Origin: Polaribacter glomeratus
GTDB lineage: Bacteria; Bacteroidota; Bacteroidia; Flavobacteriales; Flavobacteriaceae
Assembly (NCBI RefSeq): GCF_002954665.1
Contig: NZ_MSCM01000001.1
Span: 1,314,836 to 1,378,835, forward strand
Direction of reading: 5' to 3'
Length of the DNA: 64,000 nucleotides
The notes beneath the pieces were generated by a model. The model was not told the DNA's origin and made no database searches. It worked only from the letters and a program-made list of their open reading frames with translations. The first letter of the stretch is position 1, and the number at the start of each line of letters is the position of its first letter. Made by a program: the position numbers and the translations under genes. This document shows, piece after piece, positions 56,743 through 64,000 of the stretch.

Positions 56743-57377
56743 TGAAAAAAATCTCCACTGAAAATAGATGGATCGGGCTTTTGCTTTTGTTCTATTTTTT
56801 TGGGTTACTAGGCATGTCTTTACCGCAATTTCGAGATTTCTTTTTACCGTTTACACCACTAAACTTACTACTTACTTTACTAGTTTTTTATAAAGTTAAC
56901 AAAGATTTTAGCAGCAATTTTATACTGCTTTCATGTATTGTTTTTTTTATCGGATATACAGTAGAAGTAATCGGAATTGCTACAGGTGTTCTCTTCGGAA
57001 ATTATGCTTATGGAAATTCTCTTGGATTCAAAGTTTTTGAAACTCCAATAGTTATTGGTGTAAATTGGCTTTTTCTAGCACTTAGCACTTACGGAATTGT
57101 ACAATTTTTTACTAAAAAAACATTCTGGCTTATTATTCTTCCCCCATTATTAATGACATGTTTAGATTTTTTGGTGGAACCTGTAGCTATGAAATTAGAC
57201 TTTTGGAGTTGGGAAAATGATACCATTCCATTACAAAATTATGTAATGTGGTTTGTGACAAGCATCTTTATTCATGGATTAATTCACTTTTTTCGTCCTA
57301 AAATAAACACTAAAATTAGCTTGATCATTATTGGATCACAGATTGTGTTTTTCGGAGTTTTAAATTTTGTGCTTTAA
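56739..57377 (+). CDS. cruF: Carotenoid 1,2-hydratase, CruF-like
   Basis: 212 residues, about seven membrane segments. GYTVEVIGIATGVLFGNYAYG and LDFLVEPVAMKLDFWSW are the landmarks of the CruF carotenoid biosynthesis family. It hydrates the acyclic psi-end. Overlaps crtD by four bases (ATGA). With CrtD it gives saproxanthin/myxol-type ends. Confidence 0.85.
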   Translation: MMKKISTENRWIGLLLLFYFFGLLGMSLPQFRDFFLPFTPLNLLLTLLVFYKVNKDFSSNFILLSCIVFFIGYTVEVIGIATGVLFGNYAYGNSLGFKVFETPIVIGVNWLFLALSTYGIVQFFTKKTFWLIILPPLLMTCLDFLVEPVAMKLDFWSWENDTIPLQNYVMWFVTSIFIHGLIHFFRPKINTKISLIIIGSQIVFFGVLNFVL

Positions 57378-57427
57378 TAGATATTTTAAAAACTACGTTC
57401 TATTTTAGGTGTAATTAAAGTTAACAA

Positions 57428-58477
57428 TTATATGTTTTCTAAAATTGCTTTGTTTATTCTTTTTACCAAACCAGGACCTTCATAAATGAAACCAGTATAA
57501 ATTTGAACTAAATCAGCGCCAGCTTTTATTTTTTCTAAAGCATCATTTTCTGAGTGAATACCTCCTACTCCAATTATTGGAAAAGATTTATTAGATTTCT
57601 CTGACAAATATTTAATAACCTTTGTACTCTGATTTTTAATTGGCTGACCACTAACACCTCCATTACCAATTTCTTCTAAACGCTCTTTAGATACTTTTAA
57701 ATTAGCTCTATTTGTTGACGTATTAGAAGCTATTACACCATCTATTTTTGTTTCTGCAACTAACGCTATAATTTCATCTAATTGTAGATTATTTAAATCT
57801 GGAGCAATTTTAAGAAGTATTGGTTTCGACTTTATTTTATCAGTCAAAGAAAGTTGAGTGTTTAACTTTTGGCAAGCAAAAATTAGCTCTAATAAATACT
57901 CTTTATCATTTAGTTTTGCATGGCTACCAACGTTTGGGCAACTTACATTCAATACAAAATAATCTACATGAGGATGCAAACCTTTAAAACATTCAAGATA
58001 ATCTGCTGTGTAATTTTCTGGTGAGGTTTGCGTGTTTTTGCCAATATTTCCACCAATAATAACTTTACCTTTATTCTTTTTTAATTGCTGAATGGCTGTT
58101 TGTAACCCTTCGTTATTAAAACCCATTCTATTAATAATTCCTTGATCATCTTTTAAACGAAATAATCTTTTCTTCGGATTACCAACCTGACCTTTCGGCG
58201 TTACAGTACCAATTTCTATAAAACCAAAACCAAAATTTGCCAATTCGTTATACAAAACCGCATTTTTATCAAAACCGGCAGCCAAACCAACCGGATTTTT
58301 AAAAGTTAATCCAAATAAAGTACGTTCTAACTTTTTATCATTTACTTGATACATACTTCTAAAAATAGCAGGAATAAACGGAATTTTACATAAAAACCGA
58401 ATTAAAGAAAATGTAAAATAATGTATTTTCTCTGGGTCGAAAAGAAAGAATATTGGTCGTATAAATATTTTGTACAT
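57428..58477 (-). CDS. pyrD: Quinone-dependent dihydroorotate dehydrogenase
   Basis: 349 residues, class 2. The N-terminal membrane-contact helix, [24 protein letters not shown] and FVLNVSCPN (Ser as base) are standard; [19 protein letters not shown] binds FMN. It oxidises dihydroorotate in pyrimidine synthesis, using menaquinone. Confidence 0.96.
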   Translation of the reverse strand: MYKIFIRPIFFLFDPEKIHYFTFSLIRFLCKIPFIPAIFRSMYQVNDKKLERTLFGLTFKNPVGLAAGFDKNAVLYNELANFGFGFIEIGTVTPKGQVGNPKKRLFRLKDDQGIINRMGFNNEGLQTAIQQLKKNKGKVIIGGNIGKNTQTSPENYTADYLECFKGLHPHVDYFVLNVSCPNVGSHAKLNDKEYLLELIFACQKLNTQLSLTDKIKSKPILLKIAPDLNNLQLDEIIALVAETKIDGVIASNTSTNRANLKVSKERLEEIGNGGVSGQPIKNQSTKVIKYLSEKSNKSFPIIGVGGIHSENDALEKIKAGADLVQIYTGFIYEGPGLVKRINKAILENI

Positions 58478-58573
58478 AATTCTAATTTAGTTGTTATAGC
58501 GAGATCTAAATAGTATGAATTTTAATAAAGCTAGCAGAGCTGTTTTAGGCAACATTTGCTATTTATCAACTAT

Positions 58574-58598
58574 AAAAAAAGCCCCAAAAAGGAGCTTA
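58574..58598 (-). terminator. Terminator of pheT
   Basis: On the minus strand AAGCTCC, loop of five Ts, GGGGCTT (one G-U pair) then a T-run; just after the pheT stop. Confidence 0.75.
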
Positions 58599-58602
58599 TT
58601 AA

Positions 58603-61029
58603 TTATCTTAAAACAGCCTCTAAATTCTTTTCGAAAGTTTGCTGTAATTTTTGCATTATTTTATCTATTTGCTTATCTTCTAAAGTTTTAGTTTCATCTT
58701 GTAAAACAAAACTAACTGCATACGATTTTTTCCCTTCAGGTAATTTATCCCCCTCATATACATCAAATAAATCAACTTCTTTTAACAAACTTTTTTCTGA
58801 TTGAAAAGCTAAATTATACACTTCTTTAAATTCAATTTTACTATCTATTAACAACGCTAAGTCTCTTTTTACAGATTGAAATTTAGACAATTCAGAAACC
58901 TTAGTATTTTTCTTACTTGATAATTTTAAAACATTTTCCCAATTAAAATCAGCAAATAATACTTCTTGTTTTATACCGAATTCTTTTAATAAAGAACGTT
59001 TTACAACCCCAAAATCTACTAATTTAATTTTACCTAAACTTAAAGTAATTCCTTCTGAAAAAACATCTTCTTTAGTTGGTGTTGTTTTTAAATTATCAAT
59101 ACCTAATCTACTTAAAACTGAAATAATAATTCCTTTTAAATAAAAGAAATCAGAAGTTGCAGCCTTTGTATTCCATGATTCTTTTGTTCTATTACCAGTA
59201 ACAAAAAGTGTTAGATGTTTATCTTCTTGGTATTTATCATTGTATTTATGATACGTTTTACCAAATTCATAAAATTTTAATGAATTATTCTTTCTATTTA
59301 AATTGTACGAAACAGATTCTAAACCACTGAACAACAGTGATTGACGCATAACTGCTAAATCAGCACTTAAAGGGTTTAACATCACAACATTTGCCTCTTC
59401 ATTTAAATTTTCTGATAGGGCTGTATACGTTGCTTTTGTTAAAGAATTTGCCATGGTTTCATTAAATCCTAAAGAACTTAATTGGTTTGCAACTACATTT
59501 TCGATCTTCGTAGTATTATTAGAATCAAAAGAAATAGAAGTATTTAATTTATGAGAAAACTCAATATTATTGTATCCATAAACACGTAAAATTTCTTCAA
59601 TAATATCAGCTTCACGCTGCACATCTGTTCTATAAGAAGGTATTGTTAACCCTAAACCACTTTCTGTTTCACTATTAATCTTAATTTCTAAAGAAGCCAA
59701 AATATTCTTGATCGTATCTTTCTCAATCTCCTGCCCAATTAATCGATAGGCATTTTCGTAAGAGAAAAATACTTGAAAATCTTCAACTTTAACAGGATAA
59801 AAATCAGAAACATCAGAAGCTAACTTACCACCTGCATATTCTTCAATTAACAAAGCAGCTCTTTTTAAAGCATATTCGGTACTGTTGATGTCAATTCCGC
59901 GTTCAAAACGAAAAGAAGCATCTGTATTTAAAGCATGTCTTTTTGCCGTTTTTCTGATAGAAACAGGGTTAAAATAAGCACTTTCTAAAAAGATAGAAGT
60001 AGTGTTTTCTGTAACTCCAGATTTTAATCCGCCAAAAACACCACCTAAACACAGAGGATTAGAATCTGCATCACAAATCATAATATCCTCTGCAGAAAGT
60101 TTTCTTTCTACGTTGTCTAGAGTTGTAAATTTAGTCCCCTCCTTTAACGTTTTTACTATAATTTTATTTCCTTTAACCTTTTGCGCATCAAAAGCATGAA
60201 GGGGTTGCCCCAACTCATGTAATACATAATTTGTTATATCTACAATATTGTTTTTTGGGGTAATACCGATTGCTTTTAATCTATTTTGAATCCATTCTGG
60301 AGAATCTTTTACAGTAATATCTGTAATTGAAATTCCGCAATAACGGGGCACTAATTCTTTATTTTCTATTTCTACATCAAAACGCAGCGTTCTTTCATCC
60401 ACATGAAAATTACTAACAGACGGAGAAATAAATTCTAGCTTATTACCTTTTTGAATTAATCCTGCTCTTAGATCTCTAGCAACACCAAAATGGCTCATTG
60501 CGTCAGATCTATTTGGTGTTAAACCAATTTCGAAAACATAATCTGTTTCTATATTAAAAACTTCTGCAGCCGTAGTTCCTTCTTTTATGTTTTCGTCTAA
60601 AACTAGAATACCGTCGTGACCTGTTCCAAGACCTAATTCATCTTCTGCACAAATCATTCCATGGCTTTCTTCTCCTCTAATTTTTCCTTTTTTAATTATA
60701 AAACCTTCACCTTTATCATCATATAAAGTAGTACCAATCGTTGCAATAGGTACTTTTTGACCGACAGCAACATTTGGAGCTCCACAAACAATTTGTACAG
60801 GATTACCATCACCTAAATCTACCGTAGTAATTTTTAGCCTATCTGCATTTGGGTGTTGTATACAAGTTAAAACTTTACCAACAACGATACCTTTTAAGCT
60901 ACCTTTAATAGATTCTTTAGTTTCTATACCTTCTACTTCTAAACCTAAATCAGTTAATAGTTCACCTACTTTAATAGCTTCCCAGTTAACTTGCAAAAAT
61001 TGTTGTAACCAATTATATGATATTTTCAT
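58603..61029 (-). CDS. pheT: Phenylalanyl-tRNA synthetase beta subunit
   Basis: 808 residues from ATG 61029 (MKISYNWLQQFLQ); an upstream in-frame ATG at 61089 adds a hydrophobic tail unlike the family. EMAP-like tRNA-binding domain (about 40-155), B3/B4 editing, B5 and a C-terminal anticodon-binding FDX-ACB domain. Pairs with PheS, which is not in the window. Confidence 0.96.
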   Translation of the reverse strand: MKISYNWLQQFLQVNWEAIKVGELLTDLGLEVEGIETKESIKGSLKGIVVGKVLTCIQHPNADRLKITTVDLGDGNPVQIVCGAPNVAVGQKVPIATIGTTLYDDKGEGFIIKKGKIRGEESHGMICAEDELGLGTGHDGILVLDENIKEGTTAAEVFNIETDYVFEIGLTPNRSDAMSHFGVARDLRAGLIQKGNKLEFISPSVSNFHVDERTLRFDVEIENKELVPRYCGISITDITVKDSPEWIQNRLKAIGITPKNNIVDITNYVLHELGQPLHAFDAQKVKGNKIIVKTLKEGTKFTTLDNVERKLSAEDIMICDADSNPLCLGGVFGGLKSGVTENTTSIFLESAYFNPVSIRKTAKRHALNTDASFRFERGIDINSTEYALKRAALLIEEYAGGKLASDVSDFYPVKVEDFQVFFSYENAYRLIGQEIEKDTIKNILASLEIKINSETESGLGLTIPSYRTDVQREADIIEEILRVYGYNNIEFSHKLNTSISFDSNNTTKIENVVANQLSSLGFNETMANSLTKATYTALSENLNEEANVVMLNPLSADLAVMRQSLLFSGLESVSYNLNRKNNSLKFYEFGKTYHKYNDKYQEDKHLTLFVTGNRTKESWNTKAATSDFFYLKGIIISVLSRLGIDNLKTTPTKEDVFSEGITLSLGKIKLVDFGVVKRSLLKEFGIKQEVLFADFNWENVLKLSSKKNTKVSELSKFQSVKRDLALLIDSKIEFKEVYNLAFQSEKSLLKEVDLFDVYEGDKLPEGKKSYAVSFVLQDETKTLEDKQIDKIMQKLQQTFEKNLEAVLR

Positions 61030-61313
61030 TTGTTTTTTTAAACATTTTATTGCTGCAAATTTAAAGTTTTTTATCAACTTAATTAACACAAAGTACCATT
61101 TAAAACTGTTTATGATAGATTGTATATCTAAAAATTATTAAAAAAATAATAAATGTCTTTTTAAAATCTAAGAATCCTATTTTTTTGATCTTTATTAACC
61201 AATAGAAGAAAAAATCTGCTCAACCTGAAAAAATAAAAAACAAGACAAAACCCTAACTTTGTAACAAAAAAAACTTAAAATAAGTTGGCCTATTTTCATT
61301 GATAAATTGTTGT

Positions 61314-61343
61314 AAAAAAAAAGATCCCTAAAAAGAACCTTTT
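61314..61343 (-). terminator. Orphan terminator-like hairpin
   Basis: Minus strand AAAAGGTTC, loop TTTTTA, GGGATCTTTT with G-U pairs and a long T-run. No recognised gene ends here. Confidence 0.5.
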
Positions 61344-61548
61344 AATGAAGTTTATTAAACTAAAATAGTTTCAATAGTTCTTTCTGATAAAATGAGGAGT
61401 TCATACTTAAATAATCATCCGATAAATATTTATATTTTAAAAAAAGTTTTATTCTATTAATAAGTGTGTAATAAAATATTAGCGATACTCAAACTCAATA
61501 AATTTAAAATTACCATAAACTCCTATTTTTAAGTGCAAATAATCTTAT

Positions 61549-61593
61549 AATCAATAATTATTGATTTTACCAAGCTCAAAATAAATATCTTTG
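61549..61593 (+). promoter_or_regulatory. Promoter with 18-bp palindrome before the sulfatase gene
   Basis: aatcaataattattgatt (61549-61566) is a perfect palindrome overlapping TTG (61561-61563). A 22-base spacer and TATCTTTG (61586-61593) follow; the ATG is at 61611. Confidence 0.65.
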
Positions 61594-61610
61594 TATTATA
61601 ATTTAAAGCA

Positions 61611-63605
61611 ATGTTAAATAAAACACCTAATTACATAAAATATATTTTCAGTAATTTTATTTTACTAATTGTCTTTAATTCAATTTTTAGGATACTCTTC
61701 TATTCCTTTTTTGCTGAATTAGACAATGCAACATTATTAGAAGTTCAAAATGCTTTTTGGTTGGGTTTTAGATTTGATATTAAACTAGCTGCTATTGCAA
61801 TTTTCCCATTTACTTTATTAGTTTTAATTACAAACAAACGTTTTTTTAAAAGTTCTTTTTGGAGGAAATTTGCTAACATTTACTTTGTAATAACCTACAT
61901 TATATTAACAGTATTTTACGCCATTGATTTTGGATATTATGATTATTTATCAATTAGATTAGATGCAGCTTCGCTAAGGTTTTTAGAGGATTTAAAAATT
62001 TCTTCTCAAGTTTTACTAGAAAGTTACCCTGTTTTTAAAGGTTTAATAGGATTTTTGGTTCTTGGTTTTTTAATTTTCAAGATGTGTATATTTCTCTATT
62101 ACAAATTTAAAAACGATGAAAGTATTATTTCTAAAAAGAGAAAAGCAATTTATTTTATAACAACATTTTTACTATTAGCCTTTAGTATTTATAATAGTTT
62201 TAACCATTACCCATTGCGCTGGAGTGAAGCTTTTTTCTCAAAAAACAACAAGGTAAATCAGTTTGCTTTAAACCCAGTTTTATACTTTTTTGACAGTTTT
62301 GCTTTTAGAAGTGAAGCTGTAAATATGGATGAATTTAAAAAATATTATCCTGTAATTGCCAAAAGATTAAACCTATCTCTAGATACTATTTCGTTTGAAA
62401 GAAAAGTGGTTTTTACAGACTCTTTAACTACAAAACCTAATGTAGTTTTTGTAATGTTAGAATCTGTTGGTGTTAAGCCTTTAAGTTACTATGGTAATGC
62501 AATAAATAGTTCTCCTATCATCGATTCTTTAATTACAAAGAGTTTAAGTTTTTCTAACTTTTACGTTCATAAATCAGGAACAGCAGCAAGCGTTTTTGCA
62601 AGTGTTACTGGCTTACCAGATATTGATGATGTAAATACAGCTTCCAGAAATCCAATGATTATTGATCAAAGAATTTTATTTGATCAATTTAATGGCTATG
62701 AAAAACTTTATTTTTTAGGAGGAAGCGCAAATTGGGCAAACATTAGGGGAATTTTTCAATCAAATATTAAAGGGTTAAGAATCTTTGAAGAAGGCAGTTA
62801 TGATACTGAAAACAGAGCAGATGTTTGGGGAATTGATGATTATGAGTTATTTAATGAATCTGACAAAGAACTTAAAAAATTACACGATCAAAATAAACCA
62901 TTTGTTGCTTATATTCAAACGGCTTCTAACCACATGCCTTTTACAGTACCAGACAAAAAAGAAAGCTACACTCCTATTTCTGAAGCTTCTATTTCTGAAG
63001 CATTATTAGAAAAATCTGGTTTTAAATCTGTAGCTCAATTAAATGCTTTGCGTTATTTGGATTTTAACATTGGCAAATTTTTAGAACGAGCAAAAAAATC
63101 TGGTTATTATGATAATACTATTTTTGTGTTTTTTGGTGATCATAATACAGCTATGAACAGAACCGATAAATACACCAACGAATATGATTTAAATATTCAA
63201 TTGCAACATGTCCCTTTTATTATTCATGCGCCACAATTTGTAAAACCAAGAGAAATTTCTAAAAACGGAAAATTAATTGATATGTTTCCTACGGTAATCA
63301 GTTTACTAAAAATGAATCACACAAATTATACTTTAGGTAATAACCTTTTAGATAACAAACAAACAGCCTCTTTTGTCTATTTGCAAATTAATGGAGAACC
63401 CGCTGTTGGTTTGCTGCAAGATAGTTTATATTATTCTAGCACAATTGTTACTAAAACCAAAGGTTTATACAATTTGAATAGTGAAATTTTAATTGATTTG
63501 AAGGATCAATATCCTAAGAAAGCAGCAGAAATGGATAGTTTATTATCTGCTTATTACAATGCTACAAAGTATTTGTATTTTAATAATAAAAAGCTAGACA
63601 AATAG
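61611..63605 (+). CDS. LTA-synthase-family membrane sulfatase/phosphotransferase
   Basis: 664 residues. Five N-terminal membrane segments (about 10-185), then a periplasmic alkaline-phosphatase-fold domain with E284 (MLESVG), nucleophile-like T324 (SGTAAS) and D510-H511 (FGDHN). Gram-negative members transfer phosphoglycerol or phosphoethanolamine to glycans or lipids. Overlaps the convergent PAP2 gene by 12 bases. Confidence 0.9.
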   Translation: MLNKTPNYIKYIFSNFILLIVFNSIFRILFYSFFAELDNATLLEVQNAFWLGFRFDIKLAAIAIFPFTLLVLITNKRFFKSSFWRKFANIYFVITYIILTVFYAIDFGYYDYLSIRLDAASLRFLEDLKISSQVLLESYPVFKGLIGFLVLGFLIFKMCIFLYYKFKNDESIISKKRKAIYFITTFLLLAFSIYNSFNHYPLRWSEAFFSKNNKVNQFALNPVLYFFDSFAFRSEAVNMDEFKKYYPVIAKRLNLSLDTISFERKVVFTDSLTTKPNVVFVMLESVGVKPLSYYGNAINSSPIIDSLITKSLSFSNFYVHKSGTAASVFASVTGLPDIDDVNTASRNPMIIDQRILFDQFNGYEKLYFLGGSANWANIRGIFQSNIKGLRIFEEGSYDTENRADVWGIDDYELFNESDKELKKLHDQNKPFVAYIQTASNHMPFTVPDKKESYTPISEASISEALLEKSGFKSVAQLNALRYLDFNIGKFLERAKKSGYYDNTIFVFFGDHNTAMNRTDKYTNEYDLNIQLQHVPFIIHAPQFVKPREISKNGKLIDMFPTVISLLKMNHTNYTLGNNLLDNKQTASFVYLQINGEPAVGLLQDSLYYSSTIVTKTKGLYNLNSEILIDLKDQYPKKAAEMDSLLSAYYNATKYLYFNNKKLDK

Positions 63606-64000
63606 TTTGTTACAAACTTTTTGAAAGAGAAAATAATATCCGTTTGCGAGTAAAACGCCCATTAAAATACCCAATGAAATATCTATTGGATAATGAACTC
63701 CTAAATACAATCTACTGTAAGCAAATACGAAAGGAAATAGTAAAATAAGATAAATATATTTATACTTTTCTCTTAATAAAAGAATCATAAATACAGAGAA
63801 AAAAGTAGATGTTGTAGCGTGACCAGAAATAAAACTAAAACTTTGAGGATTATTTAAATGTCTTAATAAATGCTGAATCTCTGGATCATTATTAGGCCTT
63901 AACCTTTCTACCGAGTCTTTAATAAGGTTTACAAACTGATCTGAAAATGTAACTAAAACAATGAGTGATACAATTACAAAACCTCCTTTTTTTAATCCGA
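63594..64000 (-). CDS. PAP2-family lipid phosphatase, partial
   Basis: The frame is open to the right edge, so the N-terminus is missing; 134 residues plus stop are visible. The three acid-phosphatase motifs are intact: KDSVERLRP (KX6RP), SGHATTS and SRLYLGVHYPID. It dephosphorylates undecaprenyl diphosphate, phosphatidate or similar in the membrane; it converges on the LTA-synthase-like gene and may act on related lipids. Confidence 0.9.
   Translation of the reverse strand, partial: GLKKGGFVIVSLIVLVTFSDQFVNLIKDSVERLRPNNDPEIQHLLRHLNNPQSFSFISGHATTSTFFSVFMILLLREKYKYIYLILLFPFVFAYSRLYLGVHYPIDISLGILMGVLLANGYYFLFQKVCNKLFV

Larger units (their letters stand above)
61030..61610. other. 581-bp gap between pheT and sulfatase gene
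   Basis: Contains a TAACTTTG box (61254-61261, plus), a minus-strand terminator-like hairpin (61314-61343) preceded by a stop-free stretch without a start codon (61360-61488), and the palindromic promoter region of the downstream gene. Otherwise AT-rich. Confidence 0.6.

Noticed and set aside
1..64000. tRNA or rRNA genes
   Set aside because: No GC-rich cloverleaf or rRNA-like stretch was recognised on reading the gaps; a covariance-model search would settle it.

Overview
The window is AT-rich chromosomal DNA from a marine member of the Flavobacteriaceae (Polaribacter-like). This rests on several things. A 1604-residue laminarinase-type protein carries a type IX secretion (T9SS) C-terminal signal. 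There are GLPGLI, DUF2795 and DUF5117/5118-type proteins. Promoters are of the Bacteroidetes kind (TTG around -33, TAnnTTTG around -7). There is a zeaxanthin/saproxanthin-type carotenoid gene set. No rRNA, tRNA, CRISPR array, prophage or insertion sequence was recognised. Both edges cut genes: crtY on the left and a PAP2 phosphatase on the right.

Left part (1-9.9 kb): a minus-strand carotenoid operon reads carH-like regulator, crtI, crtB, crtZ, crtY (GGPP to zeaxanthin). The regulator has a MerR head and a cobalamin-binding tail with both conserved B12 motifs. Its promoter is overlaid by tandem 12-bp repeats. Divergent from it is an ECF sigma factor with a membrane protein and an outer-membrane barrel. 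Threonine aldolase and a large secreted metalloprotease follow. 10-19 kb: prfB without the usual programmed frameshift, ending inside a 27-unit heptamer array; arsC-like; a TonB-type receptor; a small membrane protein; fumC; guanine deaminase; an esterase; and M17 aminopeptidase.

19.4-25.8 kb is the most unusual part. A five-gene minus-strand operon encodes an esterase, an ATP-grasp ligase with a lysine-rich tail, a GCS2 carboxylate-amine ligase, a class I glutamine amidotransferase and an ATP-grasp-like protein. A further ATP-grasp gene converges on it. Together they look like a ribosome-independent pathway for an amide- or peptide-like metabolite whose product is unknown.

26-45 kb: DinB-like protein, hutI, a shrunken methyltransferase relative, PduO-type cobalamin adenosyltransferase, DUF2795, secA, the GH81 glucanase flanked by two identical palindromes, folE, hisS, BrkB/YihY, a lipoprotein, a pentapeptide protein, nadC, rlmH and a membrane-anchored AraC regulator. 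45-64 kb: rdgB, a FecCD/BtuC-type permease and ATPase, a tandem pair of M28 peptidases (one has lost its PA domain), GLPGLI, MATE and LysE exporters, a second carotenoid operon (crtZ, crtD-like, cruF-like), pyrD, pheT, an LTA-synthase-like sulfatase and a PAP2 phosphatase.

Links between regions: the adenosyltransferase at 28.2 kb could supply adenosylcobalamin, and the permease/ATPase at 46 kb might import corrinoid, for the predicted light-sensing regulator at 4 kb. The two carotenoid loci together could make bicyclic zeaxanthin and monocyclic saproxanthin/myxol-type pigments. These links are inferences.
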